Positions 15,208 to 22,548 of a stretch of 40,808 nucleotides of DNA are shown in pieces. A program made the position numbers and the translations under genes. Source of the stretch: a virus; IMG/VR virus record IMGVR_UViG_3300025669_000085, positions 1 through 40,808 of that record. One strand, 5' to 3'. Under the pieces are notes generated by a model. The model ran no database searches, was not told the DNA's origin, and saw only the letters and a program-made list of their open reading frames with translations. Every line of letters starts with the position of its first letter. Position 1 is the stretch's first letter.

Positions 15208-15876
15208 ATGAACAAGGCGAGCATAGCGAACCGGCTTACGAGGGTTGGATTACGTGACGTAGCGGAGGCATATCGGGAGGAGGTACGGATTCGTCGGAAG
15301 CGAGGCAATCAAGGCAGGGAGGACCGGGACGTTGCATCGTTAGCAGCATGGGAGGAGATGTGGGACACATTCCGTCAGACTGTTGAGCGATCGGAGGCGA
15401 GATTGGTACGAATGGAGGCGAATTTGAAGTGTGTGGAGGAGTTGAAACTGGAGTTATCGGCGGTAACTGGCGAGTTAGTAGTGGCGAAGCGGGAGTTAGC
15501 GTCGGCGGCGGTTGAGTCACCGGCCAGTCTATGTTTAGCGGGTTTACCGGCGGATTTAGACAAGGTTCTGGACACGGGATATAAGGAGCAGGACGTAAGC
15601 CGTCAATTGCGTGACGGGTTATTATGGTCGGTGATGGAGTTTAGTCGGGTGGTGGAGGACACGGCTAACGGCCCGGTAGCTCATATAGACCGTGCATCCA
15701 ATTTAGCTCCGAATCCATTTGCGTTGTTGATATTAACGACTTATGCGTTGTCCACGGTCGACCGGCGGCGCGAGTTGATAGCTAGGGCATTAGGATTCGC
15801 ATCGAAGGCGGATGGCGGTGTGGGTGGTGGCGGTGTGGGTGATGGTGGCGATGGTGGTTATTTGGACGGTATTTAG
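15208..15876 (+). CDS. Plus-strand protein of unknown function, coiled coil and Gly-rich tail
   Basis: The 222-residue protein is alone on the plus strand between two leftward groups. The start at 15208 is chosen because of the strong promoter just upstream, although the SD is poor. Residues about 25-105 are highly charged and helical with coiled-coil spacing; 150-200 are more hydrophobic; the last 20 are Gly/Asp-rich. Leucine is often TTA and valine GTA, unlike its neighbours, which hints at separate origin. It could be a small terminase-like or DNA-binding protein, but no motif proves it. Its 3' end overlaps the convergent gene by 95 nt. Confidence 0.6.
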   Translation: MNKASIANRLTRVGLRDVAEAYREEVRIRRKRGNQGREDRDVASLAAWEEMWDTFRQTVERSEARLVRMEANLKCVEELKLELSAVTGELVVAKRELASAAVESPASLCLAGLPADLDKVLDTGYKEQDVSRQLRDGLLWSVMEFSRVVEDTANGPVAHIDRASNLAPNPFALLILTTYALSTVDRRRELIARALGFASKADGGVGGGGVGDGGDGGYLDGI

Positions 15877-16021
15877 TGGGTTGTTGGTTTGCGGTTGATC
15901 GTTTCCCGCCGCGTCTCTTCGGCATGTGATAGCCTCGGTCGCTCTTGCACCACCGCTCATCCGATAGCGAGACAATCTCGACGACGATATCGGTGACCTT
16001 ATTGCGCTCGCTGAATGTCAT
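15782..16021 (-). CDS. Small protein with His/Arg-rich tail
   Basis: The 79-residue frame starts at the ATG at 16021, which overlaps the previous stop (ATGA), so coupling is likely. Residues 1-35 look like an ordinary protein; from about 54 the sequence becomes Asn/His/Arg/Pro repeats, because it is antisense to the Gly-rich tail of the convergent gene. The last gene of the integrase operon; the tail may be tolerated rather than functional. Confidence 0.45.
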   Translation of the reverse strand: MTFSERNKVTDIVVEIVSLSDERWCKSDRGYHMPKRRGGKRSTANQQPTKYRPNNHHRHHHPHRHHPHRHPPSMRILMP

Positions 16022-16197
16022 TTGTTTTTCTCCACCCTGTTTCCCTGGATACGCATAATGGCAAACTGTTCGTCACTGCCCTCCACTCGCCGCTCGTAGC
16101 CCCAGACGATTGGCAGTCCTGGATTGCGTTGGTAATCGGCAAGCGATAGCAGACGCGCCAAGTAGACTACCGGCGGGCCGAGGGTTGGGTCAGTCAA
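16018..16197 (-). CDS. Small protein of the LGPPVVYLAR type
   Basis: The 59-residue protein starts at TTG 16197, overlapping the stop of the PAPS-reductase-like gene (TTGA), with AAGGGG upstream. It contains TLGPPVVYLAR near the N-terminus, repeated in the mini-ORF at 16960-17037 and, truncated, at 17204-17263. Function unknown. This looks like the intact member of a family whose fragments mark an insertion upstream. Confidence 0.5.
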   Translation of the reverse strand: MTDPTLGPPVVYLARLLSLADYQRNPGLPIVWGYERRVEGSDEQFAIMRIQGNRVEKNK

Positions 16198-16955
16198 AAC
16201 AGTACCCCTTGCTTGTCCTCTTCCGCGAACCGTCGCTCCAGGTCGTGGACCGTATCGTATTGGTGAAAGCCCCTGTTGTGTCCCGGCCGTATGGCGTCCA
16301 TTTCGAGCATCCGCTGCCAGTAGTGCGGATAGTGCGTGCGCAACGTGCGGCAATCTCGTAACGACTGGAGCGGACAACAAAAGCAACTCACCCGCTTGAA
16401 ATGCTTGTACAAACCACTCCAGGTGTACCCGAGGTCGTGGCACATTTTCAGGGCGTCACGCTCGGTAATGCCTGCTTCTATCAACGGATAGCGTACCTTC
16501 CCTTTGTCTTGTAGTTTTCGCTGTGATTTGGTGTTGCACCGATGGGCTTCGTCGGCCGCGAACCCGATGCACTTTATGCCGTCCGGGCATATCCGCTTAG
16601 CAACTGCGTCTAATCCTCGCGCCTTAATGTCCGTACACCATCGCCCCATGACATTTGGCCAGCCGTAGCCGTGGTAACGCACTTCGCCTTGTTTCACGCC
16701 CTCCTTGGGATAGTCTTTGCTTGCTCGAATCGGCATTGACACAAACTGGAAGTCAAGCGGTATCGTCGGCTGCACGGGGATGATAGTCAGTCCCGTCTTT
16801 TGTTCGACTAAATCCCGGTGTGCCGTTATCTCGTCGAACTCCCAGCCGGTGTGAAATTCAATCACTCCCGCAATATCGGCACTTTGATCCAGCAACAGAT
16901 GTAGCATGGCCGTTGAATCTTTTCCACCGGAAAACGACACTACCAATTCACTCAA
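16194..16955 (-). CDS. PAPS-reductase-like PP-loop protein
   Basis: The 253-residue protein starts at TTG 16955 with AAAGGAG upstream; the nearby ATG is out of frame and stops at once. The PP-loop SGGKDS is at residues 9-14, RWCTD at about 105-109 and a CFCC cluster at 191-194. PP-loop enzymes adenylate substrates, and PAPS-reductase-like members in phages are of uncertain substrate; some relatives handle sulfur in DNA or tRNA modification. It lies downstream of a DNA methyltransferase and a radical SAM protein, so nucleic-acid modification is possible but unproven. Confidence 0.85.
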   Translation of the reverse strand: MSELVVSFSGGKDSTAMLHLLLDQSADIAGVIEFHTGWEFDEITAHRDLVEQKTGLTIIPVQPTIPLDFQFVSMPIRASKDYPKEGVKQGEVRYHGYGWPNVMGRWCTDIKARGLDAVAKRICPDGIKCIGFAADEAHRCNTKSQRKLQDKGKVRYPLIEAGITERDALKMCHDLGYTWSGLYKHFKRVSCFCCPLQSLRDCRTLRTHYPHYWQRMLEMDAIRPGHNRGFHQYDTVHDLERRFAEEDKQGVLF

Positions 16956-16959
16956 AACA

Positions 16960-17037
16960 TCACTCCTTTACTGAGGCCAGCGACAACACGCGAGCCAGGT
17001 AGACGACTGGCGGGCCGAGGGTAAGTTTGCGCTTCAC
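16960..17037 (-). CDS. Mini-ORF, fragment of the LGPPVVYLAR family
   Basis: Twenty-five residues from GTG 17037 (overlapping the previous stop as GTGA) to TGA 16960, containing LTLGPPVVYLARVLSLA. It closely matches the N-terminus of the protein at 16018-16197. Either a short peptide or a remnant; it ends at the SD of the PAPS-reductase-like gene. Confidence 0.4.
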   Translation of the reverse strand: MKRKLTLGPPVVYLARVLSLASVKE

Positions 17038-17207
17038 AAGTCCCACTCCAGTTCCTTTATTCTGCCCCGCAGCCGCTCGACTTCATCACACGCGGCCTCC
17101 AACAACGCGGGGTCGCCGCGCATCCATACCGCTTCCGGGAATAGTCCCGCAAGACGCTGGAAATGCGGTTCGCACTCGTCACGAATGTCTCGGTCTGAAT
17201 TAGTCAT
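17034..17207 (-). CDS. Small acidic hypothetical protein
   Basis: A 57-residue ORF from ATG 17207 with GAGCGGGAGC upstream, overlapping the mini-ORF before it and the one after it by a few bases. Helical and acidic, with a C-terminal heptad-like segment (about 38-57). Family not recognised. Confidence 0.6.
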   Translation of the reverse strand: MTNSDRDIRDECEPHFQRLAGLFPEAVWMRGDPALLEAACDEVERLRGRIKELEWDL

Positions 17208-17263
17208 GCTCCCGCTCCAGTTCCTTGTTCCGTGCCCGGCGGGCCGAGGGTTGGGTCAGTCAA
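17204..17263 (-). pseudogene. Truncated LGPP-family remnant after the methyltransferase
   Basis: TTG 17263 overlaps the methyltransferase stop and has AAGGAG upstream. It reads LTDPTLGPPG and then diverges, stopping after 19 residues. The first 27 nt are the same as the start of the intact gene at 16197, so this is best seen as a broken duplicate. Confidence 0.45.
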
Positions 17264-18561
17264 AATAGCACTCCTTGGCGTAATCGGTTGGCGGCTATCT
17301 CGCAGTATTTCTCTTCCCGCTCGATGCCAATTACCCGCTCGAACCAGCGGGACGCGGCAAGTAGCGTAGAGCCACTACCGGCAAACGGGTCAAGCAACGT
17401 ACCGGCGTGCCTTGGTTGCGAGATGAGCTTGCATAGGTAGCTCATCAAGTCCAGCGGCTTGACCGTCGGGTGGGTGTTGCCCTTGCCGCGTTCGGCCTTG
17501 TCTGCTTTAGCACAGTAAAAAAACCGAGCGGCGCTGCCGGAGTCGTTGCCGTAGTTGCCAGAAACAACACCCCCGCCACCCGTGAAGCTGTTCCCTGTTC
17601 CGTTGCCGCGCTTATGCCCAGCATTTAACGCACCGCTCTTCGTGCACGGAAACCCCGCCACCACTTCCTCGCTACCGTCGTGAATCAGATTGGTGGGCCA
17701 GCGGCCAGAAGGCGAACCACCACGAGGGCCCGGCGTAGCCGAGAAGTCGGTCGCCCCGTTGTCTGTGTATCGTTTGTCCGCCGAAGCCTCTCCGTCGCGT
17801 CCCTTCTGGTAAGCGTTGGGCCGATAGCTTTGTTTCTGGTTTGCGGCATTTAGCCGTTCCATTCCGCCCGAATGTGGCTGCGGAGTAAAGTTGCCCACCC
17901 GGCACCCATCTACGTTGATCCCCGCCACGCCATGCTCAAGCGCGTTGGCAGCGAACGTGCCGTCAAGCGGTTTCATGGCTAGGACAATAATTTCTACTGC
18001 AGGTTTCAAAGCAGTACCCCAGCCGTCCCATAGGCGGGCGGCTTCGGTGGCGGGGACGGTGACAGGTACGCGCTTCGTTTCCTCGGGATGGGATGCAAAG
18101 GCCCCGGCCTTCCACGTTTCGCCGGTGCCGTTGCGCTGGATGCTTGCGCGTTTCGTTTCGCCGGTCGGGACGGGCTCTGCCCCAGCCGCCTTGTCGATGG
18201 CCTTGCTGATGTTATGCGACTTCGGAAATCCACTACCGTAAACCCACATCAAACAATCACGAATTTCCCAGCCGGCATCCTCGATAGCACACATCAAGCG
18301 GTGGTGGGTCCGCGTGCCGCCAAACGCAAGCAGGTGTGCGCCGGGCAAGCAGGCACCCAAGAGCGGTTCCCATATCGCCGGGATACTCGCGTCCCAAGGC
18401 TTGCCCATGAACCCCAGCCCATACGGCGGGTCGGTTACCACGGCAGAGACACCCGACAGCAGCGGCAGCACGTCGCGACAATCCCCGCAGTACAACGTAA
18501 TCCCATCCTTGCACTCGCAAGGTTGACAACCACAGCGATAACACTTAGGTAGTTCGTTCAT
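17260..18561 (-). CDS. DNA methyltransferase (N6-adenine or N4-cytosine, beta order)
   Basis: The 433-residue protein is read from ATG 18561, which overlaps the stop of the small upstream gene (ATGA). DPPY at residues 44-47 precedes the SAM-binding DPFAGSG at about 391-397, the beta-class order. HPTVKPL, typical of this group, precedes the second motif. The N-terminus has a Cys cluster (C7, C10, C12, C15, C17) that may bind zinc. A 300-residue insert between motifs probably holds the target-recognition domain. No restriction enzyme gene is adjacent, so it is likely an orphan phage methylase protecting DNA. Confidence 0.9.
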   Translation of the reverse strand: MNELPKCYRCGCQPCECKDGITLYCGDCRDVLPLLSGVSAVVTDPPYGLGFMGKPWDASIPAIWEPLLGACLPGAHLLAFGGTRTHHRLMCAIEDAGWEIRDCLMWVYGSGFPKSHNISKAIDKAAGAEPVPTGETKRASIQRNGTGETWKAGAFASHPEETKRVPVTVPATEAARLWDGWGTALKPAVEIIVLAMKPLDGTFAANALEHGVAGINVDGCRVGNFTPQPHSGGMERLNAANQKQSYRPNAYQKGRDGEASADKRYTDNGATDFSATPGPRGGSPSGRWPTNLIHDGSEEVVAGFPCTKSGALNAGHKRGNGTGNSFTGGGGVVSGNYGNDSGSAARFFYCAKADKAERGKGNTHPTVKPLDLMSYLCKLISQPRHAGTLLDPFAGSGSTLLAASRWFERVIGIEREEKYCEIAANRLRQGVLF

Positions 18562-18716
18562 TGATTGTCCCAATAGTCCAAGTAATCCCGAATCTCGCTC
18601 AGTGATTTGCCAGCCAGTGGTAACGGCGACTGCCCGAGCGGCCAACGGTAAATGTGCGTCTGGCCGCCGTCGGTGAAAATTAGTAGCTCATGCGTGGCGG
18701 TGGTTATGCGTTGCAT
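18558..18716 (-). CDS. Small hypothetical protein (52 residues)
   Basis: An ORF from ATG 18716 to TGA 18558, ending on the methyltransferase start. Its first 20 nt are identical to the first 20 nt of the radical SAM gene (19535-19554), giving the shared N-terminus MQRITTA. Aromatic-rich C-terminus. Function unknown. Confidence 0.65.
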   Translation of the reverse strand: MQRITTATHELLIFTDGGQTHIYRWPLGQSPLPLAGKSLSEIRDYLDYWDNQ

Positions 18717-18720
18717 TGGT

Positions 18721-19554
18721 TCAGCCTCTCACCTCTAGCGTTCGGTGCTGATAATACCAGCACATCAATTCGCGCCGCTTGCGATTCGTCCACCCGAGCC
18801 CCTGTTGGTCGGTGGTGACTTCGTTTTTCCGCAATGCGTCCAGTCGGTGATACCACATCGGCAGTGCCATAATGCCGAACGATTCGACATACTCACACCG
18901 CTCGCGGTCTTCTTCCGGGCCACCATCGAAGCCACACAAGACGTATGACCGTATTCGGCTCTTTGCAATCCCGGCCGTCCGCAATCTATCCACGGCATCA
19001 GCCCACGGCTCCCTATCCCGATCGTGGTCCAGGGCCAATCGGAGGATGGGCTTTCGTAACGTCGCCAATAGCCCCGCGTGAAAAGCGGTCAGCAGGCGGG
19101 CATCAAGTCCCTGGTTGAAATCAACCCCCTCGTGTTTTCGCAGGCGGGTAATGACGCGGGCAATGTGCCCTTCGCTCGCGGCCAGTAAGTTGTTGTCGCA
19201 CACGATCGGCAGGTCCGGCCAGTCAGCCAATTCCGCAAACTCGCCTTCTATTTTCCGTACTCCGCAAAATGGGCATCGACGGATGCAGCCGACGGTTGTA
19301 CGTGTTGCCATCGGATTGGCTCGCTGCAATACGCCCGGCATATTGTCGCCTACCGAGTCGGCCCCGAGGTCGTAGCTGGGCATCAGCCGCACGGCCGGCC
19401 CGCCCACAACCCAGCGTTTTACAAATAGGTCTCGTTGCTGAATTCTTTGCCTTGCCTTGGGTAGCAGCCACGTAAACGGGATCGACAGATACCCGGTTTC
19501 GCCTACGTGCCACTCGATGATGTCTTTAGGCCATGCGGTGGTTATGCGTTGCAT
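18721..19554 (-). CDS. Radical SAM-like protein
   Basis: The 277-residue protein has the radical SAM cysteine motif CIRRCPFC (C90, C94, C97; CxxxCxxC), which binds the 4Fe-4S cluster that cleaves SAM. DFNQGLDARL at about 144-153 is a conserved-looking block I associate with phage radical SAM proteins. Reaction unknown. The ATG at 19554 overlaps the previous stop (TGATG). Position in the same operon as a PP-loop protein and a DNA methylase makes DNA or tRNA modification a reasonable guess, not more. Confidence 0.75.
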   Translation of the reverse strand: MQRITTAWPKDIIEWHVGETGYLSIPFTWLLPKARQRIQQRDLFVKRWVVGGPAVRLMPSYDLGADSVGDNMPGVLQRANPMATRTTVGCIRRCPFCGVRKIEGEFAELADWPDLPIVCDNNLLAASEGHIARVITRLRKHEGVDFNQGLDARLLTAFHAGLLATLRKPILRLALDHDRDREPWADAVDRLRTAGIAKSRIRSYVLCGFDGGPEEDRERCEYVESFGIMALPMWYHRLDALRKNEVTTDQQGLGWTNRKRRELMCWYYQHRTLEVRG

Positions 19555-19748
19555 CAGTCAGCTTCCAAGGCTGTCCGCGCCTGCTCTATGTGCCAATGCC
19601 AATCGAGTCCGATAGGCGGGTCGTCGGTGAGGTTCTCAAGGGCGGTTCGTAGCCGCGCATTGTCCGCTTGCATGTCCTCCACCGCCTGAATAATTTCCTT
19701 GGCAACACAACGTCGCCGTAGCTGGGAAATCAACTCCTTGTTAGTCAT
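19554..19748 (-). CDS. Small helical hypothetical protein
   Basis: Sixty-four residues from ATG 19748, the second of two ATGs and the better spaced from GGAGGT. Mainly helical with Gln/Arg/Asp (about 1-45). Its start overlaps the upstream stop. Family not recognised. Confidence 0.6.
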   Translation of the reverse strand: MTNKELISQLRRRCVAKEIIQAVEDMQADNARLRTALENLTDDPPIGLDWHWHIEQARTALEAD

Positions 19749-19984
19749 CATTCACCTCCTGCCGCGTCGGCGGCTTTATTGGCTGTCGCCAGCCATATTA
19801 CCGAACCGCCATCGTCGAAAACATCCTTGTTGAATATCTCGCCGAGTAAGGCTGCGATTGACCGCAAGCAGGCGGTATCTATCGTGTCTCCGGCATTTGC
19901 CTGCAAGCATAGTTCGTCTCCGTCCAACACCAATCCGTCAGCACGTTTTATTTTGGCCTTTAAGCCCTCTTGTTCATCGCTCAC
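19748..19984 (-). CDS. Small hypothetical protein ending AADAAGGE
   Basis: Seventy-eight residues from GTG 19984 (GTGA overlap). The C-terminus AADAAGGE is encoded by GCGGCAGGAGGTGA, which is also the SD of the next gene. Similar ends occur in the two following upstream genes, pointing to duplicated junctions. Function unknown. Confidence 0.6.
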   Translation of the reverse strand: MSDEQEGLKAKIKRADGLVLDGDELCLQANAGDTIDTACLRSIAALLGEIFNKDVFDDGGSVIWLATANKAADAAGGE

Positions 19985-20352
19985 AACTCACCTCCCGCCG
20001 CGTCTGCGGCAGTTTGTCCACGATGGCTTGCAGCCACTTTAGCATGAAACCATGAGCGAAACTTCACGTCGCAGTGCTCCCAATCGGCTGTTGCCTCGTC
20101 ACCACCCGCCTCTGCCTCAAAGAAGGATATGATGTGGTGCAACCGCTCGATTTCGTCGGCCTGTTTGATAACCATATTGAAAGCCCGACAAAACTCCTCA
20201 TTGTTGCACCAATGGGTGTACGGCCACTTATGCGATGCAATCATTTTCTTCTGTCGGACGGCAAAGACTTCGCGGGCCTCACGGGTCGTCTCTAGCGGCT
20301 CTCGGCACGATGCCGCGCGCCCTTCGAGCAATACTTTTTCTGTTATCTTCAT
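19981..20352 (-). CDS. Hypothetical protein ending AADAAGGEL
   Basis: The 123-residue protein has ATG 20352 overlapping the previous stop, with GGGAGG upstream. Mid-region has Trp, Cys and His (about 43-58), and a His-rich helical portion follows. Its C-terminal AADAAGGEL matches that of the neighbour at 19748. No family recognised. Confidence 0.65.
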   Translation of the reverse strand: MKITEKVLLEGRAASCREPLETTREAREVFAVRQKKMIASHKWPYTHWCNNEEFCRAFNMVIKQADEIERLHHIISFFEAEAGGDEATADWEHCDVKFRSWFHAKVAASHRGQTAADAAGGEL

Positions 20353-20732
20353 CGCTTCCCTCCCGTCGCGTTTGCGGCCACATGAAATATGTGACTCACG
20401 CTAGTCACATAGTCTCCTGTATGGATCGCTTTCCTTGAGCAATCTACTATGTCCGCCATTGCAGCTTGCAATTCGTGAGCCTGATATAGTTCGCACTGAT
20501 AATAACTTTCCGGTGCCTCCCAGGCGGAATAGACGCTGGCCGGCACGTCTTCCCGGTTGCACTTTCCGACGGCGAAATGAAGCGCTTGCATGGTTTTGTT
20601 TTCTGCTTGCAACCGCTCGATCTCACGACGAAGGCAATGCGGACAATCAGCCGCATGGGCCGTGTACGTTTGCACCCTGTTCGCACCCTTTTCTATGTAG
20701 GACACCGTATGATTACATTCGCTGTCACGCAT
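20349..20732 (-). CDS. Hypothetical protein with CPHC motif
   Basis: The 127-residue protein starts at ATG 20732, overlapping the upstream stop (TGATG), after GGAGGTGA. CPHCLRREIERLQAENK (about 30-46) joins a CxxC to a coiled-coil-like helix. Ends in ATGGKR, a variant of the AAGGE junction. Possible zinc-binding regulator; function not shown. Confidence 0.65.
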   Translation of the reverse strand: MRDSECNHTVSYIEKGANRVQTYTAHAADCPHCLRREIERLQAENKTMQALHFAVGKCNREDVPASVYSAWEAPESYYQCELYQAHELQAAMADIVDCSRKAIHTGDYVTSVSHIFHVAANATGGKR

Positions 20733-21001
20733 CACTCACCTCCCGCCGCTTGTGCGGCTTGGTCGTCAAACAACCCGTCCGACAAATGGCAAAGCGCGGA
20801 AATCGCCGGACGCGACGCCTCATAAATGCCAAGGCAAGCATCGCAATAGTCTCCACGGCACGGCCGGTGAATTTTCTCGGGTTGCCTTTCCGCTTGGAAT
20901 CCCTGGACTTTTACACCGAGCAACGACTGGCTCATCTCGGTCGCCTCGGCCCCACATAATGCCCCGGTGTTTTGCAGTCCTATCCGTAGATGTATTTTCA
21001 C
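20732..21001 (-). CDS. Hypothetical protein with CRGDYCDAC motif
   Basis: Eighty-nine residues from GTG 21001, which overlaps the stop of the small upstream gene (GTGA). The longer open frame upstream is antisense-like to that gene and is rejected. CRGDYCDAC at about 50-58 may bind metal. Ends QAAQAAGGE, the same SD-encoding junction as its neighbours. Confidence 0.55.
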   Translation of the reverse strand: MKIHLRIGLQNTGALCGAEATEMSQSLLGVKVQGFQAERQPEKIHRPCRGDYCDACLGIYEASRPAISALCHLSDGLFDDQAAQAAGGE

Positions 21002-21114
21002 GGCAGTGTATCCATTGCTTTTTCGAGTGGTGTTGGCACATACTCCGGTTCGATTTCCAGTGCGGTCTCTGTTTTGCCAAACAATAAGTCCATTGTTTTC
21101 GCGAGTAGACTCAT
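20998..21114 (-). CDS. Small hypothetical protein (38 residues)
   Basis: An ORF from ATG 21114 with a perfect AGGAGG upstream and overlapping stops on both sides. Predicted as one amphipathic helix followed by EPEYVPTPLEKAM. Too short to place in a family. Confidence 0.6.
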   Translation of the reverse strand: MSLLAKTMDLLFGKTETALEIEPEYVPTPLEKAMDTLP

Positions 21115-21398
21115 GGCAGTTCCTCCTGTGGCTCACTTAGCTTTTCGTAATTACGATCAACTTCTTCCAGGGTATCGGCCATCGCCGCGAAGGACTCGGC
21201 CATTGTGCGCGCGGCCACGGCATTGATGCCCATGCGGTAGGTAGACACGCATTCTGTTGGGTGGACGCCATTTAAGGAATCAAATGAATACGCCTTTTCC
21301 TCCAGCAGCAGGACTACCTCCGCCACCCCATACGATTTAATGTCGCCGCCCGGGTGCATGGACATCATGTTTGTAAGCATCGCCTTGACGTTTTTCAT
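21111..21398 (-). CDS. Hypothetical protein
   Basis: Ninety-five residues from ATG 21398 with AAGGAAC upstream. The stop overlaps the next start. Upstream of the start lies a 25-bp sequence (21407-21431) that is identical to 22075-22099 within the duplicated gene. Function unknown. Confidence 0.6.
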   Translation of the reverse strand: MKNVKAMLTNMMSMHPGGDIKSYGVAEVVLLLEEKAYSFDSLNGVHPTECVSTYRMGINAVAARTMAESFAAMADTLEEVDRNYEKLSEPQEELP

Positions 21399-21672
21399 GG
21401 CTTGTTCCTTTCGTTGGTCCTCGTAAAGAAGATAACTCCGCTGCCCGCTTGTTCCATACATCTATGTCGCAGTGGCGAAGATCATCTTGCGTACCACCCC
21501 AGTGCCCGACTATAATTTCAAGCGGCCAGACTTCATACCAGCCCCACGACGTTCCATCTGTGGACACATGCCTATTTGTTTTGCGTTTGATTTGCATTAC
21601 CCAATTCTGGGCATATTTGTTCTGCTTCCGCAATTGCTGTAAGTATCCAATGAACGTCTCTGGAGGGTTCAT
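21337..21672 (-). CDS. Hypothetical protein overlapping the next gene
   Basis: The 111-residue frame from ATG 21672 overlaps the next start by 62 nt. Residues about 1-80 look coherent and aromatic-rich (WGWYEVWPLEIIVGHWGG, about 44-61), resembling a phage Sak-like or DUF551-type small protein only loosely. The last 30 residues read an out-of-frame version of the LLYEDQRK junction, so the true end may have been altered by recombination. Confidence 0.5.
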   Translation of the reverse strand: MNPPETFIGYLQQLRKQNKYAQNWVMQIKRKTNRHVSTDGTSWGWYEVWPLEIIVGHWGGTQDDLRHCDIDVWNKRAAELSSLRGPTKGTSHEKRQGDAYKHDVHAPGRRH

Positions 21673-21679
21673 GTCGGGT

Positions 21680-22435
21680 TTAGTCCTCGTAAAGTAGCCG
21701 CACCCATAGCGAGGTTGTTTTGTTTTCGACAAGTCCCAGTGCCTTGCGGTTACGGAAAAGCATGCCTTCCATGCGGGTGTATAAATCACAATTATCTCGC
21801 CGGGTTGATCGACCCCAAGTATATGAAGCGTCTTCTATCCTGGCAGTCTGCATGTGCGTTCGCACGTAAAGCCTCACGGCTTCCGGTTGCTCTTTTTGGG
21901 ATGCCTCCAACCAGTACCGCTTTGCCGTTGGTATCTCGAAAAGGTCAGACAGAGAGTACCGTCCCTCGGCGCAGACAACTGCCGCTTCTGGATCACTAGC
22001 AAGCGACAAAGTAACGGAATAGCGAAACTTCTTTCGTACTAACGCCGGCGATATTACGGCCATTGTTTCGGCTCCCTTTCGTTGGTCCTCGTAAAGAAGG
22101 CGCACCCATAGCGCGGTTGTTTTGTTGTTGACAAGCCCCAGTGCCTTGCGGTGGTGGTGGAGTAGATTTCCCAGGGTAGGGTGCATGAGAGACATAACCC
22201 GACGGGGCTTTCTGCCCCAGAAGTATGTACCCACATAAAACCTCACGGCTTCCGGCTGTTCTTTTCGGGACGCCTCTAGCCAATACCGCCTTGCGTCTGG
22301 TATCTCGAAAAACTCAGACAGGGAATGCTGCCCGTAAAGGCAGGCAACGGTGCCGTCCACGTCACTCGCTAATACCAGGGTTTCAAACCCATTATGTTCT
22401 CTTTGCACCAGTGCCGGCGACGTTACGGAGACCAT
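21680..22435 (-). CDS. Fused tandem duplicate of a phage protein
   Basis: The 251-residue protein is two related halves: MVSVTSPALVQ...(about 1-124) and MAVISPALVRK...(about 132-251). Shared blocks are SLSxFFEIPxAxRYWLEAS, EQPEAVRxYVxT and RKALGLVxNKTTxLWVRLLYED. At the joint the first half reads GAGGACCAA where the last copy reads GAGGACTAA, so loss of a stop codon would have fused two tandem genes; an SD-like AAAGGGAG and an ATG remain at the joint. The second half may also be translated alone. Function unknown. Confidence 0.75.
   Translation of the reverse strand: MVSVTSPALVQREHNGFETLVLASDVDGTVACLYGQHSLSEFFEIPDARRYWLEASRKEQPEAVRFYVGTYFWGRKPRRVMSLMHPTLGNLLHHHRKALGLVNNKTTALWVRLLYEDQRKGAETMAVISPALVRKKFRYSVTLSLASDPEAAVVCAEGRYSLSDLFEIPTAKRYWLEASQKEQPEAVRLYVRTHMQTARIEDASYTWGRSTRRDNCDLYTRMEGMLFRNRKALGLVENKTTSLWVRLLYED
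22075..22099. repeat. 25-bp junction repeat (second copy 21407-21431)
   Basis: CCTTTCGTTGGTCCTCGTAA plus AGAAG is identical at 22075-22099 and 21407-21431. It encodes LLYEDQRK and carries the SD for the following start. A related version lies near 21685. Confidence 0.8.
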
Positions 22436-22548
22436 TGTTTCGGTTCCTTTTGGGGTTTCGGTTTTCGTTGGATTACCCAGCGAGTCCAGGCAACTGTGAA
22501 CAAGCCTGCCAAGGCGAACATTGCGATGTATTGAATTACTTCGGGCAT
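22423..22548 (-). CDS. Small single-pass membrane protein
   Basis: Forty-one residues from ATG 22548, overlapping the genes on both sides by 13 nt. Residues 4-22 form a hydrophobic helix (IQYIAMFALAGLFTVAW), followed by a basic Lys/Pro/Gln tail, so the tail is probably cytoplasmic. The length and topology resemble small phage membrane proteins, but no lysis role is shown. Confidence 0.6.
   Translation of the reverse strand: MPEVIQYIAMFALAGLFTVAWTRWVIQRKPKPQKEPKQWSP

Noticed and set aside
14901-15257. Plus-strand 118-residue frame overlapping the rightward promoter
   Set aside because: Contains the TTAACA-N17-TATAAT promoter and operator-like sequences, no SD; the gene at 15208 is the better call.
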